A DNA stretch of 64,000 nucleotides from JBGTFE01 sp041747435 (GTDB lineage Bacteria; Acidobacteriota; Blastocatellia; Pyrinomonadales; Pyrinomonadaceae). Shown in pieces: positions 16,222 through 25,825 of this stretch. The stretch covers positions 1 to 64,000 of the forward strand of contig JBGTFE010000136.1 of NCBI GenBank assembly GCA_041747435.1, read 5' to 3'. The notes under the pieces were generated by a model. It was not told where the DNA came from, did no database searches, and saw nothing but the letters and a program-made list of their open reading frames with translations. A program made the translations under genes and the position numbers. Each line of letters begins with the position of its first letter. The stretch's first letter is position 1.

Positions 16222-17328
16222 ATGAAAGGAAAATTCCAATACAAAACGGCAGAATTCATAAAAAAATCGCAGCGAGGCTTTTCTCTTCTCGAAATGATGG
16301 TCGCGGTAACTATCTTTTTGATCGTGACGGGCTCGATCTTTGGTTTGCTGCAGATCGGCAGGATCGATCGAAATCGTGCGAGTCGTCGCAGCGATATGTT
16401 GAAGAGCGCGCGAACGGCTATTCATTTAATGGGGCGAGATGTGCTAAATGCAGGAATGAGTTACCATCAGCGCGGCGCGATCGCTCCGGATGACTTTATT
16501 TCGACGCGTCTCGGCATTACACCCGACGCCGACACGAAACGCGATCTTTTGACGTCCGTTATTGCCGGTAACGATCTTTTCACAAACAGCCTGAACCCCG
16601 ACCCGACCGTTCGAACCGATCTGATCTCTTTCACTTACCGCGAAATGACCTACAACGCGGGCAACACAGTATCTTTATCAAACGTCGCCGCGTCAGCGGA
16701 TGCTGCGAACACGGCGCGACTTACGACCCTTTCAAATATCAGCGCGGTCGCCAGAGATCACGATCTTTGCCTGATTGAATCGGACAGCTCGCAGATCGCG
16801 GTAATGATTACCGGCGTTCCGGGGGCAAACCTGATAGATACGGCGCCTACCGATCCGCTGGGTTTGAATCAAGCGTTCGATGGAACCGGTTCGGCTGGCA
16901 GCTTGTTAAAAAAATGCACCGCGTTGATAACAACAGATTGCACTTCTTATGTCGCATCGGCAAAAAAATTCATTTGGGTTGCATACAAAGTAAAGGACGA
17001 CGGAACACTCGTCCGTATGATTTACGGAAATAACACGGGTCGCCCCGCCAACGAGCAGATCCAGGAACAGCCACTAGCCTATAACGTTCAAAATCTGCAA
17101 TTTAAGTACGTTTTAGCTGATGGAACGGTCACGGAAAAGCCTTCGGCGGGCGCGGATGGAATTGTCGGTACAGCGGACGACCAGCCCGAAAATCTTAATT
17201 TGATTCGACAGGTGAGCATTATGCTCCAGGTTCAGTCTACTGAGATCGATGAACAGACGCGTAAGCCTGCGGTGATCACTTTGAATGCCACGTTCAGTCT
17301 TAGAAACATGGAATACGACGCCGGATAA
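16222..17328 (+). CDS. Type IV minor pilin, PilW-like
   Basis: A 368-residue prepilin with cleavage motif RG|FSLLEMMVAVTIFLIVTG (Glu at +5). It has the PilW-type segment with early conserved RTAIHLMGRDVLNAG. The ribosome binding site AAGGAG lies 7 bases before the ATG. Third gene of the operon, 18 bp before the PilX-like gene. PilW together with PilV and PilX forms the pilus tip complex in related systems. Confidence 0.85.
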   Translation: MKGKFQYKTAEFIKKSQRGFSLLEMMVAVTIFLIVTGSIFGLLQIGRIDRNRASRRSDMLKSARTAIHLMGRDVLNAGMSYHQRGAIAPDDFISTRLGITPDADTKRDLLTSVIAGNDLFTNSLNPDPTVRTDLISFTYREMTYNAGNTVSLSNVAASADAANTARLTTLSNISAVARDHDLCLIESDSSQIAVMITGVPGANLIDTAPTDPLGLNQAFDGTGSAGSLLKKCTALITTDCTSYVASAKKFIWVAYKVKDDGTLVRMIYGNNTGRPANEQIQEQPLAYNVQNLQFKYVLADGTVTEKPSAGADGIVGTADDQPENLNLIRQVSIMLQVQSTEIDEQTRKPAVITLNATFSLRNMEYDAG

Positions 17329-17346
17329 GAGAGAGGTAGTTTTTAC

Positions 17347-20202
17347 ATGAGAGAAGATTTATCAAAAAACCAAGATATTTTGCAGAATTCAATAACACGA
17401 AACGAGAGCGAAAACGGTTCTGCGATCCTAATTGCTTTATTTGTGATGCTCTTGCTGCTCGGTTTTGTCGCGCTTGCCGTGACGCGTACTTCCAACGAAA
17501 CGATAGCATCCAGCAACGACGCGGCGGAAACGCGCGCTTTTGAAGCCGCACACGCCAGCATCGAGGTAATGACGCGCAATTTCGACAAGCAATTCGATAT
17601 AAAATTGAACCCTGACGCTACGGACATTGCCAACATCAAACTGCAGGTTCCCCCAAATTTTACAAACTATCAATTTATCCAGAATCTCGATCAAACGCAG
17701 GCGAGCACTTGGGTGGTGATGACCGGACAGCAGTTTCAGGGCTTGAACTCGTTGCGCGACAAATGGGAAATCAATACGCTTGCAAGAGAAACTTCGACCG
17801 GCGTGCAGGTCGCGCTCCGGCGAGATTTTTTCAATAACCGTATTCCGATTTTCCAGTTCGGCATTTTTTACGAGGACGACCTCGAATTTCACCCGGGTCC
17901 GCGTTTTGACTTCGGCGGGCGTGTGCACTCAAACGGAAACTTGTTTCTCATGGCGAACACCGGCTTATATTTTTCGTCCAAGGTAAGCACAAGCGCGCAT
18001 GTCTTTACCGATGTCGCGCGCAATGGCAACAGTTGGACCGAATGGAACGACAACGTGTATATAAAGAACGCGTCGGGCAGCTATGTTAAGCTCGCGCATG
18101 ATATGGGCAGCGTACTGCGTGACACAACGAACGGTTCGCCGGTCTTCGGACCGACAATGCCTGTTGTTTATCACAGCGCGAGCTGGAAAGCCAATCAGGA
18201 GCAGTTTCAGGGAAATTTGCTTTCGCAGCAAGATCCGCTGGAACTCCCGATCAGAATTTCAAGCAAGATCGTTGCCACTCCGCTCGATTACATTGAAGTT
18301 GTGAAGCGCGGAAAAAACGTCGGTGATCTTTGGAACAGCGGAACAGGAACGGTTGCAGCGCCGACCATAATCCCCATAACGACGGCAACCGCCGACGGAA
18401 ATATTACGAGCAGCGAACGCTATTATCAAAAAACGGGTATTCGCATCACACTTGCGGATAGCAAGGCGAAACTTCCCGGCTGCGCCTCCGGTAGCGGAAC
18501 AAACCCGGTAACAACAGCTTGCGGTATCCGACTCGACGGCGCCAGTAGCGGAAACGGTTCGGAGCCAACCGGCACCAACGCCCGCGGTTATCAGCCGCTT
18601 GCTATGTCTGACGGATATCAGGGAACCGAAATAAACGGCGAGCGATTCTACCAGTCGTCACCGACCGGCAGACAGTTGTGGATTAAGGTCGAGATGGTCG
18701 GTGTTAACCCGGTGACAAATATCTACGCCGCGCGCGACATCACCGCTGACTTTCTGAGTCTCGGCGTAACAGAAGCACCTCCGAACGTTCCACTCAAATT
18801 CGTCGTTACCGGTTACACTTCCTCGCCCGCAAAAGACAGCCGTTCGATCATCAAACTGCAGCGTTTTACGGTGAACGGTTCAAATATGATCATGTCAACT
18901 GCGGATAACGCATATCTTACTTCCTCGAATTGGAACAGCACGGATTACAACTACGTATTGTCGTCCTCAACCAAGAGCGGCGAAACCGTTAACACCGGAA
19001 CCTACGGTTCTTTTACCGGCGACCACAACACCCACAAAAAAACGGTCACCATAAACAATGAAACTTCGTTCACGAGAAAGATCGTTCCCTTTCCGATCAA
19101 TATGTTCGACACGCGGGAAGGGCTTTATTACGAAGGTACGGCGTTTAATACAAGCACGGCTTATCCGAACGGAAAAGTGCCCTGGAACGGCGTTTTGAGT
19201 ATGGTCGATATCGACGTTGCTAATCTCCGCGCGTTTTTTAACGGATCGTTTGATACAAAATTCCCGTCGGGAACTCCGATCGCTACGGCGCTGGGACGTC
19301 CTTTGAAATCTACAGACGTTCCAAATGCAAATGGTTGGGTTTTTTATGTTTCGGACCGCCGCGGTGACTTCGATTTCGACGGTGAATACGACATGGAAGA
19401 CATCTACGGTGAAAACGACGGCATTTTGCAGCCGGGCGAGGACGCAAATGGAAACGGTACGCTCCAAGCCGAATATACGAACGAAGCGGTGAAATACAAC
19501 GCTGCCGATTCGAGCGAAATTCCTTCGATCGCAGCCGTGTTCGAGCACAAATTCTACCGCCGCGGCGTTCGTCTTATTAACGGACAGACGATTCCGGGAA
19601 TTTACGACGCCATTACGCCGTCAAATACTAAAGGCTTTACTTTTGCTTCGGAAAACGGTGTCTATGTTCATGGAAACTACAACGCTTCGGCGATCGTCTC
19701 GCCCGGAACGCCCACTCCGTCCGAACAATATTTGCCGCAAAACACAAGCACACATATTCCGGCATCCGTCGTCGGCGATTCGATCACGATCCTTTCGAAC
19801 AATTGGGAGGATGCCAGAAGTTTCACATATCCATTCAATCGCGGGCAGCGGCGCGCGACCGAAACATTTGTGCGGTTCGCTATGCTTACCGGGGATGCCA
19901 AAACGAGTCTGCTCGCGACCCCGCATCAAGGCGGAAGTGACGAGCGCATGGCGGGCGGAGTTCACAACTTCAAGCGTTTTCTCGAAGATTGGGGCAATAT
20001 TCGTCTGAATTACACCGGCTCAATAATCAATCTGTTCAATTCGCGGAACAATAACGGCGCATTCAAATGCTGCGGCGTGGTTTACAGTCCGCCGGTGCGC
20101 AACTGGGTTTTCGACTCTTCATTCTTGGAACCGGCTCGACTTCCGCCCGGAACGCCGTTTTTCCAGTCGATCCAGCTCACCGGATTTCAACGGATCAACT
20201 AA
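17347..20202 (+). CDS. Very large PilX-like pilus assembly protein with calcium-loop-like motifs
   Basis: A 951-residue protein. The N-terminus (ENGSAILIALFVMLLLLGF, about 22-42) matches PilX N-terminal segments, which often lack Glu5. The rest is far larger than PilX (about 170-200 residues) and Ser/Thr/Asn/Gly-rich, as in secreted surface proteins. Residues 674-682 (DFDFDGEYD) and 699-707 (DANGNGTLQ) look like EF-hand or dockerin-type calcium loops, the type of site that controls PilY1. No PilY1 gene is present, so this protein may combine PilX and PilY1 roles; that is inference. It is the last gene of the operon, followed by a terminator. Confidence 0.75.
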   Translation: MREDLSKNQDILQNSITRNESENGSAILIALFVMLLLLGFVALAVTRTSNETIASSNDAAETRAFEAAHASIEVMTRNFDKQFDIKLNPDATDIANIKLQVPPNFTNYQFIQNLDQTQASTWVVMTGQQFQGLNSLRDKWEINTLARETSTGVQVALRRDFFNNRIPIFQFGIFYEDDLEFHPGPRFDFGGRVHSNGNLFLMANTGLYFSSKVSTSAHVFTDVARNGNSWTEWNDNVYIKNASGSYVKLAHDMGSVLRDTTNGSPVFGPTMPVVYHSASWKANQEQFQGNLLSQQDPLELPIRISSKIVATPLDYIEVVKRGKNVGDLWNSGTGTVAAPTIIPITTATADGNITSSERYYQKTGIRITLADSKAKLPGCASGSGTNPVTTACGIRLDGASSGNGSEPTGTNARGYQPLAMSDGYQGTEINGERFYQSSPTGRQLWIKVEMVGVNPVTNIYAARDITADFLSLGVTEAPPNVPLKFVVTGYTSSPAKDSRSIIKLQRFTVNGSNMIMSTADNAYLTSSNWNSTDYNYVLSSSTKSGETVNTGTYGSFTGDHNTHKKTVTINNETSFTRKIVPFPINMFDTREGLYYEGTAFNTSTAYPNGKVPWNGVLSMVDIDVANLRAFFNGSFDTKFPSGTPIATALGRPLKSTDVPNANGWVFYVSDRRGDFDFDGEYDMEDIYGENDGILQPGEDANGNGTLQAEYTNEAVKYNAADSSEIPSIAAVFEHKFYRRGVRLINGQTIPGIYDAITPSNTKGFTFASENGVYVHGNYNASAIVSPGTPTPSEQYLPQNTSTHIPASVVGDSITILSNNWEDARSFTYPFNRGQRRATETFVRFAMLTGDAKTSLLATPHQGGSDERMAGGVHNFKRFLEDWGNIRLNYTGSIINLFNSRNNNGAFKCCGVVYSPPVRNWVFDSSFLEPARLPPGTPFFQSIQLTGFQRIN

Positions 20203-20223
20203 CGAGACAAATAAAAAAGCCTG

Positions 20224-20271
20224 ATTGCGGGTATGAGCTTGCGGTTTCGCGGTTCACACCCGCAATTTTTT
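20224..20271 (+). terminator. Rho-independent terminator of the pilin operon
   Basis: Stem ATTGCGGGT (20224-20232) with ACCCGCAAT (20258-20266), 9 bp, loop of 25 bases, followed by TTTTT. It lies 21 bp after the pilX stop. Confidence 0.75.
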
Positions 20272-20385
20272 CTGACGCCGCGCGTGAATTTTCTTCTTGG
20301 GTGTTTCGCGAACTTTGCCCTTATAATATCGTATTGGAAGTGAAAGTATGATATTTTTACAAACGGCTTTCCGATCCCGAAAATA

Positions 20386-21897
20386 ATGAAGGAACTGGCA
20401 TTGATCAACAGCAGGCTCGACGCGCGCTACGACGTTCAAAGGCTTCTCGGACGCGGCAGCTACGCGGAAATTTATCTTGCAAAAGACATCCTTGCCTCAC
20501 CGCGTTCGCCGCATAATCTCGTCGTCATCAAGGCGCTGAACGTTTTTATGCAGAACGATCTTGACGACGATCTGGAAAGGACGCTGGTCGAAAATTTTCA
20601 GAATGAAGCCATCGCGCTCGACCGCGTTCGCCATCCGAATATCATCAGCCGTCACGGACACGGCAGCGCGCGCGATCTTAATAACACTATTTTTCATTAT
20701 ATTGTTTTGGAATATCTACCCGGCGGCGATCTGGCGAAAATGTGCCGGGCTGATAATTTGACTCTTTCACGCGCCCTGTATTTTCTCGAACAGGTCTGTG
20801 CCGGTCTCGCGCATGCGCACACGAACGGAATTATTCATCGCGATATAAAACCGCAAAATTTACTTTTAAGCGAAGATTGCAAAACCGTAAAGATCGCAGA
20901 TTTTGGCGTCGCGCGCGTTACGCAGTCGGACGCGCCGGTCACGCGCGTCGGCACAAATATCTACGCGCCGCCGGAGCATAGCCCGATGCTTTCCGGACAA
21001 ACCGGAACGCTGACATTTACCGAACTAACGCCTGCTGCCGATATTTATTCGCTTGCAAAATCCGCTTATGTGCTCGTCACCGGCGAATCGCCGCGCTTTT
21101 TTGCAAATCAGACGATTCGCGAACTACCGCTCGATTTCCGCTCAAAGCCGTGGGCGAATAGCTTCTTAAAAGTGATCGCGAAGGCGACACAAAACGATTC
21201 GCGGGCGCGGCATCAAAGCGTTAACGAATTTTGGCAGGATATGGCGCAATTAAGACTTTTTGCCGAGGCAAATGACGAGATCGCAACGCAGGTTTCGCGC
21301 CGCGAACCTTTTACCGCTCCGCAGCCGCACGTCGCCCGCGGATATACCCCGGTCGCGCCGCAAAAACCGAGATTTGAAACTTCGGAACTGCGTTTGAAAC
21401 CGACCGTTTCGGTGCAAGCGAATCCAAATCTTATCGTTAAATTAGATAGCGGACAGGTCGATAAATTCCCTGCTGCTGCGCGTGAAAAGCACGAGAGCGC
21501 TACACCTCTTATTCCGGAAAAATCGCCGGTTGCGCCTTTAAGACGCAAACGCCGGTTTTTCGCGCGTTTCGCGACGTTTGTAATAATCCTTGCAGCTTTT
21601 GCGGGTGTTCTTTACGGGACACATTATTATCTGCGCGCACGCGGCATTTTGCCCGATTTGAAAAGCTACTTTATCAAGCCAACGGGCATTGCATCAAACG
21701 ACGTCAACCTACGGGCAGAAGCCAATGCCGACAGTCAGAAGGTTGGTTTGGTGCCGAAAAACTCGCGCGTACGAATTGTAAATTCCAAAGATAATTGGTA
21801 TGAAATTGATATCGTAGAATTCAGCCGTCCGAAGGAAGACGCCGCGGACGCCGAGCATGGTTGGGTGAACAAACGTTATATCGACGTGCAAGAATAA
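20386..21897 (+). CDS. Membrane Ser/Thr protein kinase (PknB-like) with extracytoplasmic SH3-like domain
   Basis: A 503-residue Hanks-type kinase. Kinase domain about 15-280: GRGSYAEIYLAKD glycine loop, Lys49, HRDIKPQN with catalytic Asp153, ADFG with Asp172, and an activation segment ending in APPEHSP. A basic linker follows, then one membrane helix (about 388-410) and a C-terminal bacterial SH3 domain (NDVNLRAEANADSQKVG ... DNWYEI ... GWVNKRYI). Actinobacterial PknB uses PASTA domains to sense wall fragments; an SH3-like domain may play the same wall-binding part here (inference). The next gene, an FHA protein, starts 4 bp after the stop. Confidence 0.93.
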   Translation: MKELALINSRLDARYDVQRLLGRGSYAEIYLAKDILASPRSPHNLVVIKALNVFMQNDLDDDLERTLVENFQNEAIALDRVRHPNIISRHGHGSARDLNNTIFHYIVLEYLPGGDLAKMCRADNLTLSRALYFLEQVCAGLAHAHTNGIIHRDIKPQNLLLSEDCKTVKIADFGVARVTQSDAPVTRVGTNIYAPPEHSPMLSGQTGTLTFTELTPAADIYSLAKSAYVLVTGESPRFFANQTIRELPLDFRSKPWANSFLKVIAKATQNDSRARHQSVNEFWQDMAQLRLFAEANDEIATQVSRREPFTAPQPHVARGYTPVAPQKPRFETSELRLKPTVSVQANPNLIVKLDSGQVDKFPAAAREKHESATPLIPEKSPVAPLRRKRRFFARFATFVIILAAFAGVLYGTHYYLRARGILPDLKSYFIKPTGIASNDVNLRAEANADSQKVGLVPKNSRVRIVNSKDNWYEIDIVEFSRPKEDAADAEHGWVNKRYIDVQE

Positions 21898-21901
21898 AGA
21901 A

Positions 21902-22873
21902 ATGAGTGTATTGGACAAAGTGCGAAAGTGGATCGATGGCGACACCGCTGAAGGCGTGCTCGAAGATGCCGCCCGGGACGCGCAGGTGAAGCCGCGAAGC
22001 GCTGCCGAGGAATTCATTGTAAAAATTGCGCGCGCCGTCGAGGAAGTGATGCAAGGCGAGATGGTTCCGCTGCCGCAAGGCACAACAATAATCCCGACCG
22101 AATATATTATTTTCCTAAGCGAGACGGACGATCGGGATTGGCAAGGCGTAAAACGGCGCGGTCTGGAACAGGGACTTTATCATATTCTCGCTGAGCGCGC
22201 GAAGGAAATTTCGGGTAAAAGGAAACTCGAAACACAGAGTTTCTCGGTAGAGTTGCGCGTTGACGGTACGCTCGAAAAGGGCGATTTGCGTGTGCAGCAT
22301 AGCTGGGACGATGCTTCGAGCAACAAAACAAGCATTCTCGCGCGTCCGAAACTTCCAACCCCGGTTCAGCCGTCCGCGCAAGATTCGCCCAAAAATGACC
22401 TGCCGCCTACAATGGTTCATTCACCGAATTTTGTTCAAAGTCAGCAGCAGTTATCGAATCAACCTCCTCCAACGGTGTTGAATGTAAATCCAATACCGGT
22501 AAGTCCTGTTCCGAATGAAGAATACGAAGAAATGACGCGGGTTAATAAGCGTTCAGCGGAGATTTTTCGTCTTGAAATTTGGCGCGGCGGCGTGCGGCAA
22601 AACGTCGTCCCGATCTATCAGAGCGAGATCAGCATCGGTCGCGGTTCAAAATCCAAACCGGTGGATATTTCCCTTTCCGGCGACCCCGAGATCAGCCGTC
22701 GTCATTTAACGTTGGGTACGGATGGAATGGGAAATTATTGGGTCAGCAACGAAGGTCGCAATGCGGCGATGGTCAATAATGCGGAGTTGCCGCCAAATCG
22801 AAAAATCTCCGTTTCCATCGGCGTTCCGATCTTAGTTTGCAGTTACACGCTTCGAATTCAACAGCGCCAATAA
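21902..22873 (+). CDS. FHA-domain protein with FhaA-type N-terminal domain, second copy
   Basis: A 323-residue protein. The N-terminal region (about 1-125; FIVKIARAVEEVMQ, PLPQGTTIIPTEYIIFL) resembles the DUF3662/FhaA domain. A Pro/Gln/Asn-rich linker follows, then a C-terminal FHA domain (about 225-320) with ISIGRGSKSKPVDI and EISRRHLTL. The usual STNGT strand is replaced by NEGRNAAMVNN, so phosphopeptide binding may be altered. The gene is co-transcribed with the kinase, which is its likely phosphorylation partner. Confidence 0.85.
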   Translation: MSVLDKVRKWIDGDTAEGVLEDAARDAQVKPRSAAEEFIVKIARAVEEVMQGEMVPLPQGTTIIPTEYIIFLSETDDRDWQGVKRRGLEQGLYHILAERAKEISGKRKLETQSFSVELRVDGTLEKGDLRVQHSWDDASSNKTSILARPKLPTPVQPSAQDSPKNDLPPTMVHSPNFVQSQQQLSNQPPPTVLNVNPIPVSPVPNEEYEEMTRVNKRSAEIFRLEIWRGGVRQNVVPIYQSEISIGRGSKSKPVDISLSGDPEISRRHLTLGTDGMGNYWVSNEGRNAAMVNNAELPPNRKISVSIGVPILVCSYTLRIQQRQ

Positions 22874-22893
22874 ATTTTCGTTTTTCATACTAA

Positions 22894-22934
22894 AAATTCC
22901 AAACTCCGATGCTTAGATTCGGAATTTGGAATTT
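22894..22934. terminator. Strong hairpin between convergent genes
   Basis: AAATTCCAAACTCCGA (22894-22909) pairs with TCGGAATTTGGAATTT (22919-22934) with a single mismatch; the loop is 9 bases. It lies between the FHA gene and the convergent C25 peptidase gene and could end transcription in both directions. Confidence 0.6.
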
Positions 22935-22955
22935 ACGCTTCTGAAATATTACTGC

Positions 22956-25544
22956 CTATCTTACCTTGAGAGTCGGATCGCCAAATAAAACCCAAGAAAG
23001 CCGCACATCACGCCCGCCGATGAGGACTGTCTTTGCATCCTTAACGAGGTCGCCCATGCGCGGAATATTTCCGGCTGTTAATTGATCGTAAAATCTTGTC
23101 GCCATCACTTCCTGCACATCGGGCGTCGTTTTTCCCGTAGACGTCCAGGCGACGATCGCGCCGCCGTTCGGCGCTTTCATAAGATTTTCCGCAAGCGAAT
23201 CAGTCGGCGAGATAAAATATCCGTTTAAGCAAGTCAGCATCGAAAAGATCGAAAGATTGTCGCCATTGGTCAAGGCGAGTGCGTCCGCGCTGTTAAAAAA
23301 TGGCGGATTTGACTGAAATCCCCAAAAAGCGGTTGAACCATGTCCTGAATAATTAACCAGATATTTTCCGGCGTTCAACGCCGCTAAAACCTGCGTTCTC
23401 GCCTCCAGAGGCGTCGGATTGTTCCGCATGACGTACATCACCGGCATATTCGCCGGGAGATGCTCGCGGAGTCTTTCGCTCAAGGCAAGGAAATCGTACC
23501 CTTCGGGCTGATCGACTGCGAAGAGCGCGCCGCGGTTTAACCAGTTGGGAACAGTCAGTTCAAAAGCCGCGACACGATTTAGCGCCTGCGTCACGTCTTC
23601 AGGTGTCTTTGTCGCTATCCTGCCGATCGCCATTTCGGCTAAGCCGTCGTCGTTAAAATCGGCGAGCGCCTCGTCCGATCCGGTTTCCATATAAACTGTG
23701 TCCACAAGCCTTGTCGGAACATATGTATTCGCGCTGTTAACATCATACTTGCGGAAATCATAGCTTGCGTCGCCGAGCAGCAGCGCATATTGCGTTCCCC
23801 ACTGATTGCGAGCGTGTTGAAGGAAATTTCGGATCGCAAGCGTGCTTTGCGCGCCGTAGCTGAATTCATCGTAAATGTCGTCAATGGTCACAACTTCGAC
23901 TGTAAAGTTTCCACCAGTCGCCGATCGACGGTAGGTTGCCCAATTGTTAGCTTCGGCTAACCAATCTTTGTAAGTAATTATCACCAGGCTGGCGTTGTGC
24001 GGCGCGGTAGTCAGCGTCGAAGGGACATTCGGAACAACACTCGAAGCTGCGGCAACCGCCGAGTCCTCAACCGCAAACAGCAAATGATTGCGATTTGCCG
24101 GCAATCGAACAGAAAAATCAGAGCCATTCTGCGTCACGGCTAAATTATTAACCGCGACCGGAGTATCGGGATAATCCACGTTAAAAACGCGGATGTTCGG
24201 CGAAGAAAAGCCGCTCAAATTCGATGCCCGGTATGGGTTCGTGAAAAAACTGAGGTGATTATTTTGAGCCTTATAAAGCCGACTATAATCAAGCGTGAAC
24301 GATTCGAGAAAAGCTACTCCGGTCGTCGTCGAAATCAGCCGCAGACTGTTCGCGCCTTCGGTAAACACAGCGCTGGAGATTTGGAACGATTTGGTCATTA
24401 GCACTTTGTCTGTGCCGGTGATCAAACCAAGCTCTTCTCCGTTCAGCAAAACCCGATACGAATGCTGACCAAAAGTAAGTCCCTGCACGGCTACTCTGAA
24501 CGTAACCTTGTTAACATTGAAGTCGATTGAATTAATTGTGAACGGAATTGTCGCTCCACCGGTCGTCACCACTCGATTATCAAAAAAGTTTTCCGCGTCT
24601 CCGTTCAAAATATCCGAAGTATAGGTCAACCGCTGTTTTTGAACATGGCTGACAGGAAAGCTCCGCGCCTCCACATTTCCGGCAAACGGGCGTAGAACAC
24701 TGGTACCGATCCTTTTTCCGGTTTGTCCGTTTTGCGAGCCGTCGATCAAATAATACGATTGTGTATCGCTTTCGAGCGTATCGATTCCCTGCCCGTAAAA
24801 CTCGATGTAACCACCGACACCGCCGACAACGATAATGCTTTGCTCGACACCGTTCCTGTATAGCTGCAAAAGATCGGGTGAGCTCGTATCAAAACCAGCA
24901 GGTAGATTGGCAAATGGTACGCGGAAAATGCCTTCCTTCCTGACGCCGATCTTTACGCCCTGCTGTGCGGCGACCCAACGCTGCATCGCAATATCAGACG
25001 GTAGCCGATTTGCGCTGATCATCGATGCGAGCGCCTTCGGCATTGCCAAATTTGTATGTATGATCTCTGCTTTTGGAGACGCGCTAATGCGCGCCAAAGT
25101 CTCGGACGAAGCACCCGCAACGCGCTTCAGATCGCCGACGACTTGCGGAAAAATCGGGTTTGAAAATTGTCGCCGCCCGCCGGTGCCAAGACTTTCAAGA
25201 TAGTAAACGGTTCCGGTGCTGCCTTTAGGATCAAAAAATGTATAATTTCTTCCGAAAGCGTGTTCCTCGCCGGAAAGGTAGCCGCCTGGAAGCATTTCCT
25301 CGCTCACAAGTTCCCGCGTATTAGCTGCTGCGCGATAAACACGAAAACCCAAATTGTTTGTTTCGGAGGCGGTTTGCCATCGAAGCCAAACGCCCGCGCC
25401 GTCGGAAAAAGCTTCCGCGCGATCAAAAACAACAAAATCACTCTGCACAGCCGGACTTGTATTCACGCTTTTCGATTTTTGAGAAAACGCGGTCGAATTA
25501 AACAATAAACCGGAAAAAATCAGAAGCGTTAATACTTTTTTCAT
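22956..25544 (-). CDS. Secreted cysteine peptidase, family C25 (gingipain fold)
   Basis: An 862-residue secreted protein with a signal peptide (MKKVLTLLIFSGLLFNSTAFS-QK). The C-terminal half is a C25 catalytic domain: NYSGHGS with His735 and SMLTCLNGYF with Cys772, spaced like the gingipain catalytic pair, preceded by ADFNDDGLAEMAIGRI. The N-terminal half is beta-rich. There is no C-terminal type IX sorting domain: the chain ends right after LFGDPTLKVR, where gingipains continue. Start at ATG 25544; a GTG nine bases upstream is possible. It could be a free protease or a PorU-like processing peptidase; I favour the former with low certainty. Confidence 0.85.
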   Translation of the reverse strand: MKKVLTLLIFSGLLFNSTAFSQKSKSVNTSPAVQSDFVVFDRAEAFSDGAGVWLRWQTASETNNLGFRVYRAAANTRELVSEEMLPGGYLSGEEHAFGRNYTFFDPKGSTGTVYYLESLGTGGRRQFSNPIFPQVVGDLKRVAGASSETLARISASPKAEIIHTNLAMPKALASMISANRLPSDIAMQRWVAAQQGVKIGVRKEGIFRVPFANLPAGFDTSSPDLLQLYRNGVEQSIIVVGGVGGYIEFYGQGIDTLESDTQSYYLIDGSQNGQTGKRIGTSVLRPFAGNVEARSFPVSHVQKQRLTYTSDILNGDAENFFDNRVVTTGGATIPFTINSIDFNVNKVTFRVAVQGLTFGQHSYRVLLNGEELGLITGTDKVLMTKSFQISSAVFTEGANSLRLISTTTGVAFLESFTLDYSRLYKAQNNHLSFFTNPYRASNLSGFSSPNIRVFNVDYPDTPVAVNNLAVTQNGSDFSVRLPANRNHLLFAVEDSAVAAASSVVPNVPSTLTTAPHNASLVIITYKDWLAEANNWATYRRSATGGNFTVEVVTIDDIYDEFSYGAQSTLAIRNFLQHARNQWGTQYALLLGDASYDFRKYDVNSANTYVPTRLVDTVYMETGSDEALADFNDDGLAEMAIGRIATKTPEDVTQALNRVAAFELTVPNWLNRGALFAVDQPEGYDFLALSERLREHLPANMPVMYVMRNNPTPLEARTQVLAALNAGKYLVNYSGHGSTAFWGFQSNPPFFNSADALALTNGDNLSIFSMLTCLNGYFISPTDSLAENLMKAPNGGAIVAWTSTGKTTPDVQEVMATRFYDQLTAGNIPRMGDLVKDAKTVLIGGRDVRLSWVLFGDPTLKVR

Positions 25545-25825
25545 AATCGGCACTCGCTAAGAATACACTTTTTGCAAAGACGAACCTTCGCCCTGTGGAT
25601 AAAAAGTTAAAATTTCACCTCAACTTTACAACTTTTTTCCCGTTTTGCCAAGACTTTACGCCTGCTTCGCATTTCTAATACCGCGTGTCCGATTCTTTTT
25701 AAACGGGGAAATTTTTAAAGTTCCAAATCCGGTTGATTCCGCCCATGCTCTTTGTTAAAACCTGCGATTCTTATTAAACTTTTAATGCCCGTATGTTCCC
25801 ATATTTGACGGTCATTGAGAAACAT

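Noticed and set aside
15823..16425. 200-codon minus-strand frame
   Set aside because: Shadow of pilV-like and pilW-like genes; Arg-rich.
18967..19548. 193-codon minus-strand frame
   Set aside because: Antisense to the PilX-like gene, no motif.
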